From Myxococcales bacterium (GTDB lineage: Bacteria > Myxococcota_A > Bradymonadia > REDH01), in assembly GCA_020633625.1 (NCBI GenBank), contig JACKDJ010000013.1, forward strand, positions 47,784 through 111,783: 64,000 nucleotides of DNA, written 5' to 3'. Below are positions 52,246 to 61,157 of this stretch, piece after piece. The position numbers and the translations under genes are program-made. The notes beneath the pieces were generated by a model. It did no database searches. It was not told the origin of the DNA and saw only the letters and a list, made by a program, of their open reading frames with translations. Each line of letters begins with the position of its first letter. Position 1 is the stretch's first letter.

Positions 52246-52264
52246 AGTTTACATAATGTATCTT
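52246..52264. promoter_or_regulatory. imperfect palindrome upstream of the Rrf2 regulator gene
   Basis: TACAT and ATGTA arms flank a central A (AGTTTACATAATGTATCTT), in an AT-rich patch of otherwise GC-rich DNA. One half read on the minus strand is AAGATACATT, similar to the NsrR half site AAGATGCATTT. Operator function is inferred. Confidence 0.4.
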
Positions 52265-52371
52265 ATCGGACTCAATGGGCGCTGGCGGGCCGAAAACGCA
52301 GAATGGACGCCCGCTGGCACGCATCGCCGTGCCGCGGGCGTCGGGCTCTCCGGCGCCCTCAACGTCGGACT

Positions 52372-53133
52372 CTACTTCTTCCCGCCGAAGAGCTTGGTGA
52401 AGAAGCCGGTGTTCCGCGACTCACGACGCCGGTTTAGCAGTCGAAGGTTCGACGTCGCCTCGAGGTTCTGGGCGTCGTTCGCGAGGACCCGCTTGTAGTA
52501 GCGCTCTGCTGACTTCTCGTCGCCGCCGACGCGCGCGATATGACCGAGGAACAGTGCGGCGGCGAAGCACCGCTCGTTCTCGGCTAGCACCTGGGTCAGC
52601 GCCTCGGTGATCCGACGCACCGCAGCGTCCGACTTCGGGACTCCGTTCGCGTCGGTCTCGAGCAGACCGAACTCTGCCCAGTGGTAGTAGGCCCAGTAGT
52701 CGGGCTCTGAGCGGTTCAGCTTGGTGGCGACCTCGAGCTGTCGCTTCGCTTCGGCGTAGGCGCCCCGCTCGACGAGTCTCTTTCCGGCGCGGAACGACTC
52801 GTCGGCGAGAAAGATGGACCGAACGTCGGTCGGCACGCCGCGTTCGTTGAGCGCCAACGCGGCGTCGTACTCTCGACGCTTCTCTGGGTTGGTGAGTGTG
52901 GCGTGTGCACGCGACAGCTCGCCGAACACCTCTTGCATGCCTGCGCGCAGGTCTCCGAGGTCGACGTTCGGGTAGTTGTCGACGTGGAAGATGCGTGCGG
53001 CCGCGTGGAACGCCTTTTTGATGTCTGCGTCGCTGGCGTCCCGCGGGACACCGAGCAGCTCGTACAGCGACGCGTCGGGGATGCGTCCGCGAAGTTCCCG
53101 TACCTGCTGCTGAAGTTTGGCTCGGTCCATCAT
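52372..53133 (-). CDS. J-like domain and TPR protein with altered HPD motif
   Basis: About 253 residues. A J-domain-like helix bundle (about 20-90) starts LYELLGVPRDASDADIKKAF and ends NPEKRREYDAAL. At the position of HPD it reads HVD (FHVDN), so Hsp70 stimulation is doubtful. TPR-like helices follow (AKRQLEVATKLNRSEPDYWA, SAERYYKRVLANDAQNLEAT). ATG 53133 is chosen; a second Met follows directly. The gene precedes the Rrf2 regulator on the same strand with a 279-base gap. Confidence 0.82.
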   Translation of the reverse strand: MMDRAKLQQQVRELRGRIPDASLYELLGVPRDASDADIKKAFHAAARIFHVDNYPNVDLGDLRAGMQEVFGELSRAHATLTNPEKRREYDAALALNERGVPTDVRSIFLADESFRAGKRLVERGAYAEAKRQLEVATKLNRSEPDYWAYYHWAEFGLLETDANGVPKSDAAVRRITEALTQVLAENERCFAAALFLGHIARVGGDEKSAERYYKRVLANDAQNLEATSNLRLLNRRRESRNTGFFTKLFGGKK

Positions 53134-53225
53134 GGTGCTCTGCGATGCGCCAAGGAGACGCGCGCCCACTTCGTCGCGCGACCGGTCAAACGCCGAGCGC
53201 GGCCTTGTGGGGCCGCGCTCGGGAG

Positions 53226-53299
53226 TGGCGATGCAGGGACTTGAACCCCGGACACAGCGGATATGAGCCGCTTGCTCTGACCAACTGAGCTACATCGCC
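53226..53299 (-). tRNA. tRNA-Met (CAT)
   Basis: Cloverleaf on the minus strand: acceptor GGCGATG pairs with CATCGCC, D-arm with AGCTCAGTTGGTCAGAGC, anticodon stem AGCGG/CCGCT with loop CTCATAT (anticodon CAT), T-arm with GGTTCAAGTCC. Discriminator A; the CCA end is not encoded. The CAT anticodon could be elongator Met or lysidine-modified Ile; the AGCTCAG D-arm and overall sequence resemble elongator Met. Confidence 0.93.
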
Positions 53300-53360
53300 G
53301 AAGATCCGCTGACGCGGAGGCGTGCGTATAGCGCGCGACCCCGGCCACGTCAACCCTGGC

Positions 53361-54380
53361 TCAGTAGCCGGCCTGCATGGTGAGGCGCATGCCGTCGTAG
53401 AGCTCGCGAACGCCAGCGTCGACGATGACGGCGGTGGAGTACTCTTCGGCCGTGTAGACGACCATGGCCTCGCCTGCGACGATCCACGGGAGCTCGGGCT
53501 GGTTCTCCTCGAGGCGTCGAGCCCCGCGCCGTCGCCCCTGGCCGTAGGAGACGACGTCATCGCCGCGGTCCCAGACGATGAAGCGATTGCCCGGCTCAAC
53601 GCCGTCGCCCCACCCCTTGTTGATGAACACCATCTGCTGCTCGTGCATGAACCGCGTGGGGTTCAGGTGGTCCACGATGCGCGCTTCGAGGTCGACGTGG
53701 GCAGGGATCGCATCGACGCGCGTGGCGGAGATGCGAGTGGCGAAGAGCACGTCGCCGCGCTCGATCGCGTCCCAACCGGCTGTAATCTCTGCCGAGACGA
53801 GGTCGGAGTCGAGGTGCCGCGACTTTACCTGCACCTCTCCGATGGTGAGGTACTTCAGGGCGACGAGCTGGTCTTCGTCATCGAGGACGCGGTCGACGAC
53901 GCGGTTGATCTGGTAGATGTCGCCGATGTGAACGGAGTCTGGGTCGTCGAACTCGATGAAGACGGTGTCGGTCAGCGACAGGAGCGTCGGCCCCTGGGCA
54001 AATCGGATCTGGCCCACTACCGGGAGCTCCTCGGACGTGTAGAACCCGCCGAGCGGGAAGGCGTTGGAGCCGACGTCACGGGGGCCGAACGAGCGTGACG
54101 ACTCCACGCGTCCGCCGTCGAGGAAGATCATGTCGCCCGGGTAGATCCAGTGGGGGTTGGTGATCTGGGGGTTGTAGGCCCAGAGCTGCGGCCACCGGAG
54201 GGCGTCGCCGAGAAAGCGCTCTGCGAGGCTGAACAGCGTGTCGCCGTCACGCGCGACATACGATCGGCGCTGCAGCTCGTTCGGCGACAGGCTGATGCCC
54301 TGAGCCTCGACGCGCGCGGCGGGGAGCGCGGTCGCCGCGGAGACGCAGAACAGAGCGGCGAGTAGGAGGGGCTTCTTCAT
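53361..54380 (-). CDS. LysM-domain exported protein
   Basis: 339 residues. Signal peptide (LLLAALFCVSAATALPAARVEAQ, shown in part: LLLAALFCVSAATALPA) and a LysM domain at about 41-88 (YVARDGDTLFSLAERFLG, NPHWIYPGDMIFL) that would bind peptidoglycan. The C-terminal 240 residues are beta-rich with repeated DTVFIEF and VFINKG-type strands and no named family. Cotranscribed with the CpoB-like gene nine bases upstream. Confidence 0.8.
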   Translation of the reverse strand: MKKPLLLAALFCVSAATALPAARVEAQGISLSPNELQRRSYVARDGDTLFSLAERFLGDALRWPQLWAYNPQITNPHWIYPGDMIFLDGGRVESSRSFGPRDVGSNAFPLGGFYTSEELPVVGQIRFAQGPTLLSLTDTVFIEFDDPDSVHIGDIYQINRVVDRVLDDEDQLVALKYLTIGEVQVKSRHLDSDLVSAEITAGWDAIERGDVLFATRISATRVDAIPAHVDLEARIVDHLNPTRFMHEQQMVFINKGWGDGVEPGNRFIVWDRGDDVVSYGQGRRRGARRLEENQPELPWIVAGEAMVVYTAEEYSTAVIVDAGVRELYDGMRLTMQAGY

Positions 54381-54389
54381 GGTGGTCCG

Positions 54390-55478
54390 CTAGTTGAGGT
54401 CGCGAAGCCGCTGCCGCGCACGGTCGGCGGCCTCGTCGGTTGGGTAGGTCTCGACCAGCGCCGAGAGCACGTCTCGGGCGCGAGAGAGGTTGTCGAGCCG
54501 CTCCCAGGTCAGCGCCTCCTTCAGGAGGGCGTGGGGCACTTTGTTTCCGTCCGGGTACTCGCTCACGACGCGCTGGAAGTAGCGCAGGGCCTCGTCGTAG
54601 CGACCGAGTCCGTAGAGGGACTCTCCCATCCAGAACAACGCGTTGTCCATGTAATCGGGCTCGGGACCCATCTGGACGAACTGCTGCAACGTGCCGAGCG
54701 AGGCCTCGTACTCGGCGTTGTTGAACTGGTCGACCGCCCGTCGGTAGACCGCGAGCGGGGCCTCGTTGGTCGCGGCCAACGGGACTGCCCGGCTCTCCTC
54801 CGAGGGAGCCGGCGCGCTCGGTCCGGGGGCGGCGGCGGCGACGGTTGTGGGAACCGGCACGACCGGGAGCCGCGCACCGCCAACGTCGACGGGCGGTTGC
54901 GCGCGCGGACCATTCCCCGTCACCGACGACCTCGCGCTGGAGCCGACCCCGACCGGGCGTGTCGCCGATGCCGGCGCGGAGCCGAAGCGTGCGTCGTAGA
55001 ACGCCTGGTCGATGACGACCTCGGAGTCCGTCTCGGCGATAGGTGGCGCAGGCGGGATCTCTGCGGCGGGGATCGGGTCGGGCTGGAGCCGCTGCACCGG
55101 AAGCTGTCGAAGCGGGTCGACGTCGGGCCGCGGCGGCCCCGCATTCGACGTCACCGGGGACTCGTAGCGCCGCTCCGGAGGCGCCTGGTCGGGCGTGATC
55201 AGACCGCCCTGCGGTCGGCCGATCGCTTGCAGCGACGCGTCGCGCCGGGCCACGTTGATGCGGTTCGCCTCGACGCGGTCTTGCAGCAAGAACAGCTGCT
55301 CCTCGGTGTCCTGCAGCCGAATACGCAGCCGCCCGTTCGTCTGCTCGAGCTGGGCGATGCGATCCTCGAGCGATGACAGGTCGTCACGAGTCACGCTGTC
55401 TCGCGCCGCGCAGCCCGTCGCGACGGTCGCGCCCGAGACGGACACGGCGAGCAGCGAGATTGCGGCGCGGAGCTTCAT
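54390..55478 (-). CDS. CpoB/YbgF-like coiled-coil and TPR lipoprotein
   Basis: About 362 residues. Lipobox region VATGC, then a coiled coil (about 30-75, LEDRIAQLEQTNGRLRIRL), a Pro-rich linker and a C-terminal TPR domain (about 240-362) with AVDQFNNAEYEASLGTLQQF and AVxYF-type repeats ending in LRYFQRVVSEYPDGNKVPHA. This is the CpoB/YbgF order, except that CpoB is usually a soluble periplasmic protein while this is a lipoprotein. No tol or pal gene is adjacent. Confidence 0.83.
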   Translation of the reverse strand: MKLRAAISLLAVSVSGATVATGCAARDSVTRDDLSSLEDRIAQLEQTNGRLRIRLQDTEEQLFLLQDRVEANRINVARRDASLQAIGRPQGGLITPDQAPPERRYESPVTSNAGPPRPDVDPLRQLPVQRLQPDPIPAAEIPPAPPIAETDSEVVIDQAFYDARFGSAPASATRPVGVGSSARSSVTGNGPRAQPPVDVGGARLPVVPVPTTVAAAAPGPSAPAPSEESRAVPLAATNEAPLAVYRRAVDQFNNAEYEASLGTLQQFVQMGPEPDYMDNALFWMGESLYGLGRYDEALRYFQRVVSEYPDGNKVPHALLKEALTWERLDNLSRARDVLSALVETYPTDEAADRARQRLRDLN

Positions 55479-55516
55479 TTCGCCAAGCGACCAGAGCGAG
55501 AGTTACGCAAGAATCG

Positions 55517-55544
55517 AGGGTACGTGGGCGGCCCGGGTAGTCAA
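55517..55544 (-). promoter_or_regulatory. candidate promoter for the CpoB-like gene
   Basis: TTGACT at 55544-55539 and TACCCT at 55522-55517, 16-base spacing on the minus strand, 38 bases before the ATG. Consensus match only. Confidence 0.35.
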
Positions 55545-55649
55545 GAATGTCCGCCGGGTGCGAGCGTCTCGCCCCCACGCCGCGCCAGCCCTTGCCCACC
55601 CCGGCGACCTGTGCCAGACGCCGTGTCCCACCCCCGTGCTCGAGGCCCC

Positions 55650-56354
55650 ATGTCCGGTCGTGTGACCCGCGAGAACTTCGAAGCCTGGAACGAAGAAATG
55701 GTCCGGGAGTTCGACCCCGGCGAATACCACGACCACCCCAGCCCGGTCGTCCGGGCGGTCGAGCGGATGCGGGTGTCCCGGATCATCGCCCTACTCCAGG
55801 CCACGCCAACCTCTCGCGTTCTGGAGGTCGGCTGCGGTGCTGGCAACATCCTCGAGCGCATCGCCGACGCGGAGCTGCACGGGGTCGACATCTCGGACTA
55901 CATCCTCGAGAAGGCGCGCGTCAGGCTCGGGGCGCGCGCAACGCTCTTGAAGGCGGACGGGGAGCACCTCCCCTACCCGGACGCCCACTTCGACCGCGTC
56001 TACTGCTCGGAAGTCCTGGAGCACGTCCTCGACCCCGCCGCAGTGGTTCGCGAGATGCGGCGGGTGCTCAAGCCGAACGGGATCGCCGTCGTCTCCGTGC
56101 CCAACGAGGCGACGATCAACCAGGCCAAGCGCCTGCTCTTCCGTACCGGGCCGCTTGGGCGTCTTATCCTGCGGTCCGGTGAAGGCGGCTACGAAGCCGT
56201 CGAGAACATGCAGGACCACTGGCACCTGCACGAGTTCGACGAGCGGATGCTTCGGCAGGTCTGCGAGCCGGTCTTCTCGGTTGGAAAGGTCGAGGGGATC
56301 CCCCTACCCGCCCCGGCCGCCCTGCGTCTCGTCGCGCAGCTCCGCCCTCGATAG
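55650..56354 (+). CDS. class I SAM-dependent methyltransferase
   Basis: About 234 residues. SAM site motif I VLEVGCGAGNILERI, acidic motif II LHGVDISDYILEKAR and post-motif VYCSEVLEHVLDP. Methyltransf_11 type. Substrate is not predictable; an N-terminal WNEEMVREFDPGEYH segment is common in ubiquinone or sugar methylases. ATG 55650 is chosen; the upstream frame is non-conserved. Confidence 0.85.
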   Translation: MSGRVTRENFEAWNEEMVREFDPGEYHDHPSPVVRAVERMRVSRIIALLQATPTSRVLEVGCGAGNILERIADAELHGVDISDYILEKARVRLGARATLLKADGEHLPYPDAHFDRVYCSEVLEHVLDPAAVVREMRRVLKPNGIAVVSVPNEATINQAKRLLFRTGPLGRLILRSGEGGYEAVENMQDHWHLHEFDERMLRQVCEPVFSVGKVEGIPLPAPAALRLVAQLRPR

Positions 56355-56400
56355 GCTGCGGGGGGGCGCGGCGCGGTGGTGTGTTGGGGGCTGGGGCCGG

Positions 56401-56439
56401 GGCCGGCCTGCGGCCGGTGGCGAGGCATGGCCTCGCCAC
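56401..56439. terminator. two GC-rich hairpins between convergent genes
   Basis: GGCCG/CGGCC arms at 56401-56415 and a 10-bp perfect stem at 56417-56426/56430-56439 with loop ATG. No U run follows on either strand, so a terminator is possible but not certain. Lies between the methyltransferase and lnt stops. Confidence 0.4.
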
Positions 56440-56489
56440 TACTGGCGTCGTGTGTGTTGGAGGGTGGCGGGGGGCGTGCCAGTACTGGC

Positions 56490-58184
56490 TTATCTTTGGC
56501 CGCCCGTGCTGACTGCCGGCCCGCGGAGGCGGCGCGCCGCTAGCGGGACGAACGCGATCGCCAGCGCGAGCCACGTCAGCCACGGCCCAAAGCGCATGAA
56601 CGGCGTCGACGCGGCGGGCATCCGCGGCACGTCCCACACCAGGGTAGCCTCTTCGTACGTCGGCGTGCGCGACACGATGCGCCCCGCCGCGTCGACGAAC
56701 GCAGAGATGCCCGTGTTTGTCGAACGAACCAGCGGCACGCGCTGCTCGATCGTTCGGAACGTCGCCAGCGCCAGGTGCAGCTCCGGCTCCGCCGTGTCGA
56801 GGAACCACGCGTCGTTGGTGAGGTTCACGAGGACCTCGGGCCGCCCCGCGTGGATGGCGCGCCCAAAGCCCGCCATGATGTCCTCGTAACAGACGAGGAT
56901 GCCCAACCGGACCGAGTCGCCGTCGTGCGGGAGGTCGAGGCCCTCGGTCGGGTGGCCGACGAAGAACGCGCCGGCGTCGGGGATCCAGTCGTACAGGCTG
57001 ATCCCGGTGTGCTCGAAGAGCCACTCCGCGCCAGGGAGAGTCTCGGTGAACGGCATCAGCAGCGACTTGTCGTAGCTGCCCAGCACGCGCCCGTCGCGGT
57101 CGAGCAGGATCGCGGCGTTGTGGCCGACCACGCGCCGCGGGCGTCCCGCTCGCGACGGGATCGCCGCGGCTTGCTCGCTCGTGAGTCGGCTCACCATGAC
57201 GACGCCCGTGAGGAGCGGCACCGCGAAGCCACGCTGCGGAGCCAACTCGGTCTCGCCGCGCGAACCGCCTTCGTGCGGCAGCCACGCGGTGTCGCGAGGG
57301 AGGATCGCCTCGCTCTCGGCCGCTGCCAGTGCGTCGGCCGCCGATGCGAACGTTCCGCGCGCGGCGAAGTAGCGGGACGCCTCGAAAGCCGTCTCCGGCC
57401 ACACCACCAGCTCGACGCCGTTTCCGGCGAGCTGCGCCGACAAGGCGCGATGTCGCTCGAGGTTCGCGTCGCGTGTGTCGTGGCCGCCCTTCTCGTCGAC
57501 CCCGATGTTCGCCTGGACCATCCCGACGCGCAGGGTCGCGGCCGCGGCCATGTCTGAGTCGACCTGCCGAACGCGCACAGCTCCGTAGCCGTGCGCGGCG
57601 ACCGTGGCGATGGTCGCGACGATCAGGCAGTGCGTGGGGCGACGGCTGGCGATGGCGGTGGCCACCCCGGCACCCATCGCTCCGAGCAGCACCGTCAGCG
57701 CGGTAACTCCGCCGAGCTCGGCGAGCTGCGCCGCCCAGAGATTCGTATACTGCGACGCGCCTAGGTCCCACGGAAAGATCGTCGGCCACAGCAGCTCGGC
57801 GACGCCGAGCCCGGCGCCCCAGGCCGCGGCCGGCGGCGCCCCGCGGGCGATCAGCGCGCGCGCCGTCGCTGCGCCGAACGCCCAGATCGCGCCCTGTTGA
57901 ACGGCGAGCGCCAAGTACAGCGCGAGCGCGGCCACCCACGGCATGAACCCATAGACGCGCAGCATCAGCGCGATCCAATAGAAGCCGCCGAGGTTAGCGA
58001 CCGTCCCGGCGATGAGGCCCAACGCCGCGGCGCGCCGGGCGCTCGTCCCCTCGCAGGCGAGGGCCAGCGGTGCGACGGCGACGAAGGCGAGCCACCAGAG
58101 CCCCCACGGCGGGAAGCTGAGAAAGACCAGAACGCCGGTGAGGACCGCGAGGGCGGCCGACCGCAGGCTCGTCCGCTTGCTCAC
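56490..58184 (-). CDS. lnt: apolipoprotein N-acyltransferase Lnt
   Basis: About 564 residues. Adds the third acyl chain to lipoproteins in the inner membrane. N-terminal helices (about 8-200) include LSFPPWGLWWLAFVAVAPLA and FPWDLGASQYTNL. The nitrilase-like domain has the triad Glu (VVWPETAF), Lys (DKSLLMPF) and Cys (VCYEDIM). GTG 58184 overlaps the stop of the lipid kinase gene (GTGA); the frame extends upstream without conservation. Confidence 0.94.
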   Translation of the reverse strand: MSKRTSLRSAALAVLTGVLVFLSFPPWGLWWLAFVAVAPLALACEGTSARRAAALGLIAGTVANLGGFYWIALMLRVYGFMPWVAALALYLALAVQQGAIWAFGAATARALIARGAPPAAAWGAGLGVAELLWPTIFPWDLGASQYTNLWAAQLAELGGVTALTVLLGAMGAGVATAIASRRPTHCLIVATIATVAAHGYGAVRVRQVDSDMAAAATLRVGMVQANIGVDEKGGHDTRDANLERHRALSAQLAGNGVELVVWPETAFEASRYFAARGTFASAADALAAAESEAILPRDTAWLPHEGGSRGETELAPQRGFAVPLLTGVVMVSRLTSEQAAAIPSRAGRPRRVVGHNAAILLDRDGRVLGSYDKSLLMPFTETLPGAEWLFEHTGISLYDWIPDAGAFFVGHPTEGLDLPHDGDSVRLGILVCYEDIMAGFGRAIHAGRPEVLVNLTNDAWFLDTAEPELHLALATFRTIEQRVPLVRSTNTGISAFVDAAGRIVSRTPTYEEATLVWDVPRMPAASTPFMRFGPWLTWLALAIAFVPLAARRLRGPAVSTGGQR

Positions 58185-59116
58185 GCGAGGAGCCGGAGAG
58201 CGGCTGGGACGACCGTGAACGTCGCGGGGATGACGCCGGGCGCCTCGCCGTCCAGGTCGATGTAGGCGTCGCGATCGCCAACCTTCTCTGCGACGATCTC
58301 GCGCGCTCGGAACGTCCGGACCACGTCTGTGTCCACGTGACTTCCATCGTAGATGCGTGGTGACAGCGTGAGCGTTCGCAGGAGCGGCGCGTTCTGGATC
58401 GCGATCACGTCGAACAGGCCGTCGCTGGGGTCGGCGTCGGGGGCCATCAACATCCCCCCGCCACAGTATCTTGCGTTGGCCACGGCGCAGACGTTGACGT
58501 CGAAGTCCGGCAGCGTCTCGCCGTCGAGGGTGAGCCGCACCGTGGCGGGCCGGTAGCGGGCCATCGCACGGAGGGTGCCGACAAGGAAGCTTATGCGTCC
58601 GCCAAGCGCTTTCGACGACGAGTTCACGATCTCGTCGACGAGCCCGCTCATGCCGAACGACGCGACGTTCACGAAGTACTTCGTCCGCGGACCCGGCGCG
58701 GACCGGATGTCGAGCCGGCCGATGTCGAGTACGCGTCCCTGACCAGCAGCGACGGCCGCGCGCGCGGCGGCGACGGGGTCGCGCGGGATGCCGAACGTCC
58801 GCGCGAAGTCGCCGCCGGTGCCGGCGGGCAGGACGCCAAATCGAACGAGCTCCGCGCCGCGCCCCGCGCGCGCCAGCCCGTTGACGACCTCGTTGTGAGT
58901 CCCGTCTCCGCCGAGCGAGAGGACGGTCGCTGCGCCGGCCTGAATGGCCGCTTCTGCCCGGTCCGCGCCCTCCCCGGGCGACGAGGTCGCGTAGAAGGCG
59001 ACTCCCTCGCCGAGCACCTCGCGAAGCGCCGGCTCCAGCCGCTGCCAGCGCCGGCCGACGCGACCGCCCGCCGCGGCCGGATTGTAGACGACGGCGGTCA
59101 GCGGATAGGCGGCCAT
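58181..59116 (-). CDS. diacylglycerol kinase-like lipid kinase
   Basis: About 311 residues. DAGK catalytic domain with GGDGTHNEVVNGL and AVVYNPAAAGGR, then GVLPAGTGGDFART and NVCAVANARYCGGGM. Related to YegS and DgkB. ATG 59116 is chosen, overlapping the next gene by 19 bases. Its pairing with lnt suggests lipid recycling, but the substrate is not shown. Confidence 0.88.
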   Translation of the reverse strand: MAAYPLTAVVYNPAAAGGRVGRRWQRLEPALREVLGEGVAFYATSSPGEGADRAEAAIQAGAATVLSLGGDGTHNEVVNGLARAGRGAELVRFGVLPAGTGGDFARTFGIPRDPVAAARAAVAAGQGRVLDIGRLDIRSAPGPRTKYFVNVASFGMSGLVDEIVNSSSKALGGRISFLVGTLRAMARYRPATVRLTLDGETLPDFDVNVCAVANARYCGGGMLMAPDADPSDGLFDVIAIQNAPLLRTLTLSPRIYDGSHVDTDVVRTFRAREIVAEKVGDRDAYIDLDGEAPGVIPATFTVVPAALRLLA

Positions 59117-60159
59117 CGGTCCAAGACGAGCTCGAGAATCGAACGGATCGACGCGTCGCCCGAGGCAGCGCGCATGTGCTCGGCGCAACGCGTCGACGAG
59201 GTGACGAGCGGGCGCGCATCGAGGCTCGCGCCGGCGACCACTGCCGCAGCCGCCCGAGCGGCTCCGGCAGGCGCGACCGCGCTGTATGGGAGGGCCGCCG
59301 CGCAGCACTCCTGCTCGCCTGCAGCCGCGAAGGCGTCGACCGCGTGGAGGCCGAGCGCGCCGAGGAAGCGCCGCTCCGCTTCAGCGAGGTCGACCGGGCG
59401 GCGCGAGTCGCACCCCCCGTGCAGCGTCACGGGGCTGGCGGCCGGGCTCGGAGCGGCGAACGTCGCGATCTCGTCGGCGTGGTCGCCGAGCGCGACGAGG
59501 AGTGGTCGGACCTTGTGCCGCAGCTCGGAGGGGAGCGCCGCGCCCGCCCGCGGGCAGGTGCTCAGCACGATCGTCGCGCTCTCGACGGCGCGCGCGAACG
59601 CGCTCTCGAGCTCGTCGGTGTTCGCCGCGGCGGACCGGCGCGCGGTTCCGCCGCAGCACGCCGCGCGCCCATCGTCCCCGAGCCCGCCAATCGCGGCGAC
59701 GGGCCGGCCGATGGCGCGCGAGACGAAGGCTGTCACCGCGTCACGGCGCTCGGAGTCGAGCCGCTCCCCGCAGCCGAAGAACAGGACAACGCCGGCAGCG
59801 GCGGGTTGCTCGACCGGGCGCAGCTCCGACGTGGCGGCGTCGACCGCCTCGGGCACGCCGAGCGAGGTCGCGAGGAGCCCGCGCGCATGGGAGAGCACGT
59901 CGGCGACCGGGGTCGAGTGGACGCAGACCGCCGTGCAGCGCATGCAGCCGGTGCAGCGGTGCAGGGCGTCTCGCTCGTCTGTCGTCGCGGTCAGGTCGCC
60001 GCGCCGGATCAGGTTGGCCAGCGTCATCATGCCCCAGCCCGTCGCGGTCTCGGCGCCTTCACCATGCGCTGCGGGGCAGACGAAGTGGCACAGACGGGGG
60101 CAGTACGTGCAACCCTCGAGGGCCCGGACCTCGGCGCGGTCGAACTGCTGCGCGGTCAC
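59098..60159 (-). CDS. GlcF-like iron-sulfur subunit (CCG domains)
   Basis: About 353 residues. Two 4Fe-4S cluster motifs: CTYCPRLCHFVCP and CTGCMRCTAVCVH. Two CCG-type domains follow: FFGCGERLDS with ACCGG, and GGCDSRRPVD with ECCAAA, in the order of GlcF and lactate/glycerol-3-P dehydrogenase subunits. It probably passes electrons from the flavin subunits to the quinone pool. GTG 60159 overlaps the stop of the flavin subunit (GTGA). Confidence 0.86.
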   Translation of the reverse strand: MTAQQFDRAEVRALEGCTYCPRLCHFVCPAAHGEGAETATGWGMMTLANLIRRGDLTATTDERDALHRCTGCMRCTAVCVHSTPVADVLSHARGLLATSLGVPEAVDAATSELRPVEQPAAAGVVLFFGCGERLDSERRDAVTAFVSRAIGRPVAAIGGLGDDGRAACCGGTARRSAAANTDELESAFARAVESATIVLSTCPRAGAALPSELRHKVRPLLVALGDHADEIATFAAPSPAASPVTLHGGCDSRRPVDLAEAERRFLGALGLHAVDAFAAAGEQECCAAALPYSAVAPAGAARAAAAVVAGASLDARPLVTSSTRCAEHMRAASGDASIRSILELVLDRWPPIR

Positions 60160-61157
60160 GGCGCCTCGGCGAGTGGAGAGGTCTCGGGGGCGTCGACCGG
60201 GATGCCGGCGGCGCACCAGCGGGCGAGCGGGTCGGTGGTCGCGCTCTGCGCCCAGGCGGTCGCCCCGCGACGCCCGGCGGCGGTGGTGGGCTCGATGGCG
60301 AGGGCCACGTGGGTCGGGCCGGCCGCGAGGATTCGGAGGAGTGAAGGGTCAGAGGCGGCGGCGAAGGCGTCGCTGAGCCGGTCCCACGGCGTCGTCACGA
60401 CCACTCGTGGTCGCGACCTGAGCGGCGCGGGCGCCGCGGTCTCGCGGGCCGACGCCGCGACCAGCGCGCTTGCAGCGACGTCTGCCGCCCGGCTTCCGGT
60501 CCTCAAACGGACGACCAGGTCGCCGCCCTCCCCGCGTGCGGCTGCGATCGCACCGTGCCGGTTGAGCGTTCGCTGCACGGTCGCGGCTTTGGACCGGTCG
60601 ATCCGCAGCCACAGGAGTTCGTCATCTGCGGGGGCTGCCTGCAGCGAGACGCTCAGGATCGCGCCGGCTCGCCCCTCCGCCCCGAAGAACACGGCACGCA
60701 GATCGGGGCCGCTCGATGTTCGCGGCGCACCGCTGGCCACGTAGCGCCGCCCTGTGCGCGTGACCGCCTCGAGCGCCAGGACGGCACCGCGTGCGGTGTG
60801 GCACGGCCAGAGGGCTGGCAGCCAGGCGCGGCGCCCGAGCGTCCCGCCGATGGTCGCGTCGGCGCACGCGTCGACGATCCCACCGAGCGTCAGCCCCTCG
60901 CCAAGGGCGGCGGCTTCGGCCTCGGCCCAGGTCGCTGACGCCGGCGCATGGACCGTACAAGACCGCGGCGCGCACTGGACCGCGGAGCGGCTCGCGATGA
61001 GGCGACGGGGCACGAGCCCACTGGGGACGCGGATTGCGAGCTCGCGACCGGCGCCGACTGGGAGGAGGCCTGCCCGCGCTGCAGCGGCGACGTCTCCCGC
61101 GCTGTCGAGGTCGAGCGGCGCGGCGTCGCGGACGTCGATGTCGCTGCGCGCCGTCAC
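60156..61157 (-). CDS. GlcE-like FAD-binding subunit
   Basis: About 333 residues. Resembles the shorter glycolate oxidase subunit GlcE: N-terminal PP-loop region (LLPVGAGRELAIRVPSG), GEGLTLGGIVDACADATIGG and GVF-type strands such as DLRAVFFGAEGRAGAILSVSL. The FAD site is partly altered. GTG 61157 overlaps the preceding flavin subunit stop (GTGA), so the order is D-E-F with coupled translation. Confidence 0.75.
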   Translation of the reverse strand: MTARSDIDVRDAAPLDLDSAGDVAAAARAGLLPVGAGRELAIRVPSGLVPRRLIASRSAVQCAPRSCTVHAPASATWAEAEAAALGEGLTLGGIVDACADATIGGTLGRRAWLPALWPCHTARGAVLALEAVTRTGRRYVASGAPRTSSGPDLRAVFFGAEGRAGAILSVSLQAAPADDELLWLRIDRSKAATVQRTLNRHGAIAAARGEGGDLVVRLRTGSRAADVAASALVAASARETAAPAPLRSRPRVVVTTPWDRLSDAFAAASDPSLLRILAAGPTHVALAIEPTTAAGRRGATAWAQSATTDPLARWCAAGIPVDAPETSPLAEAP

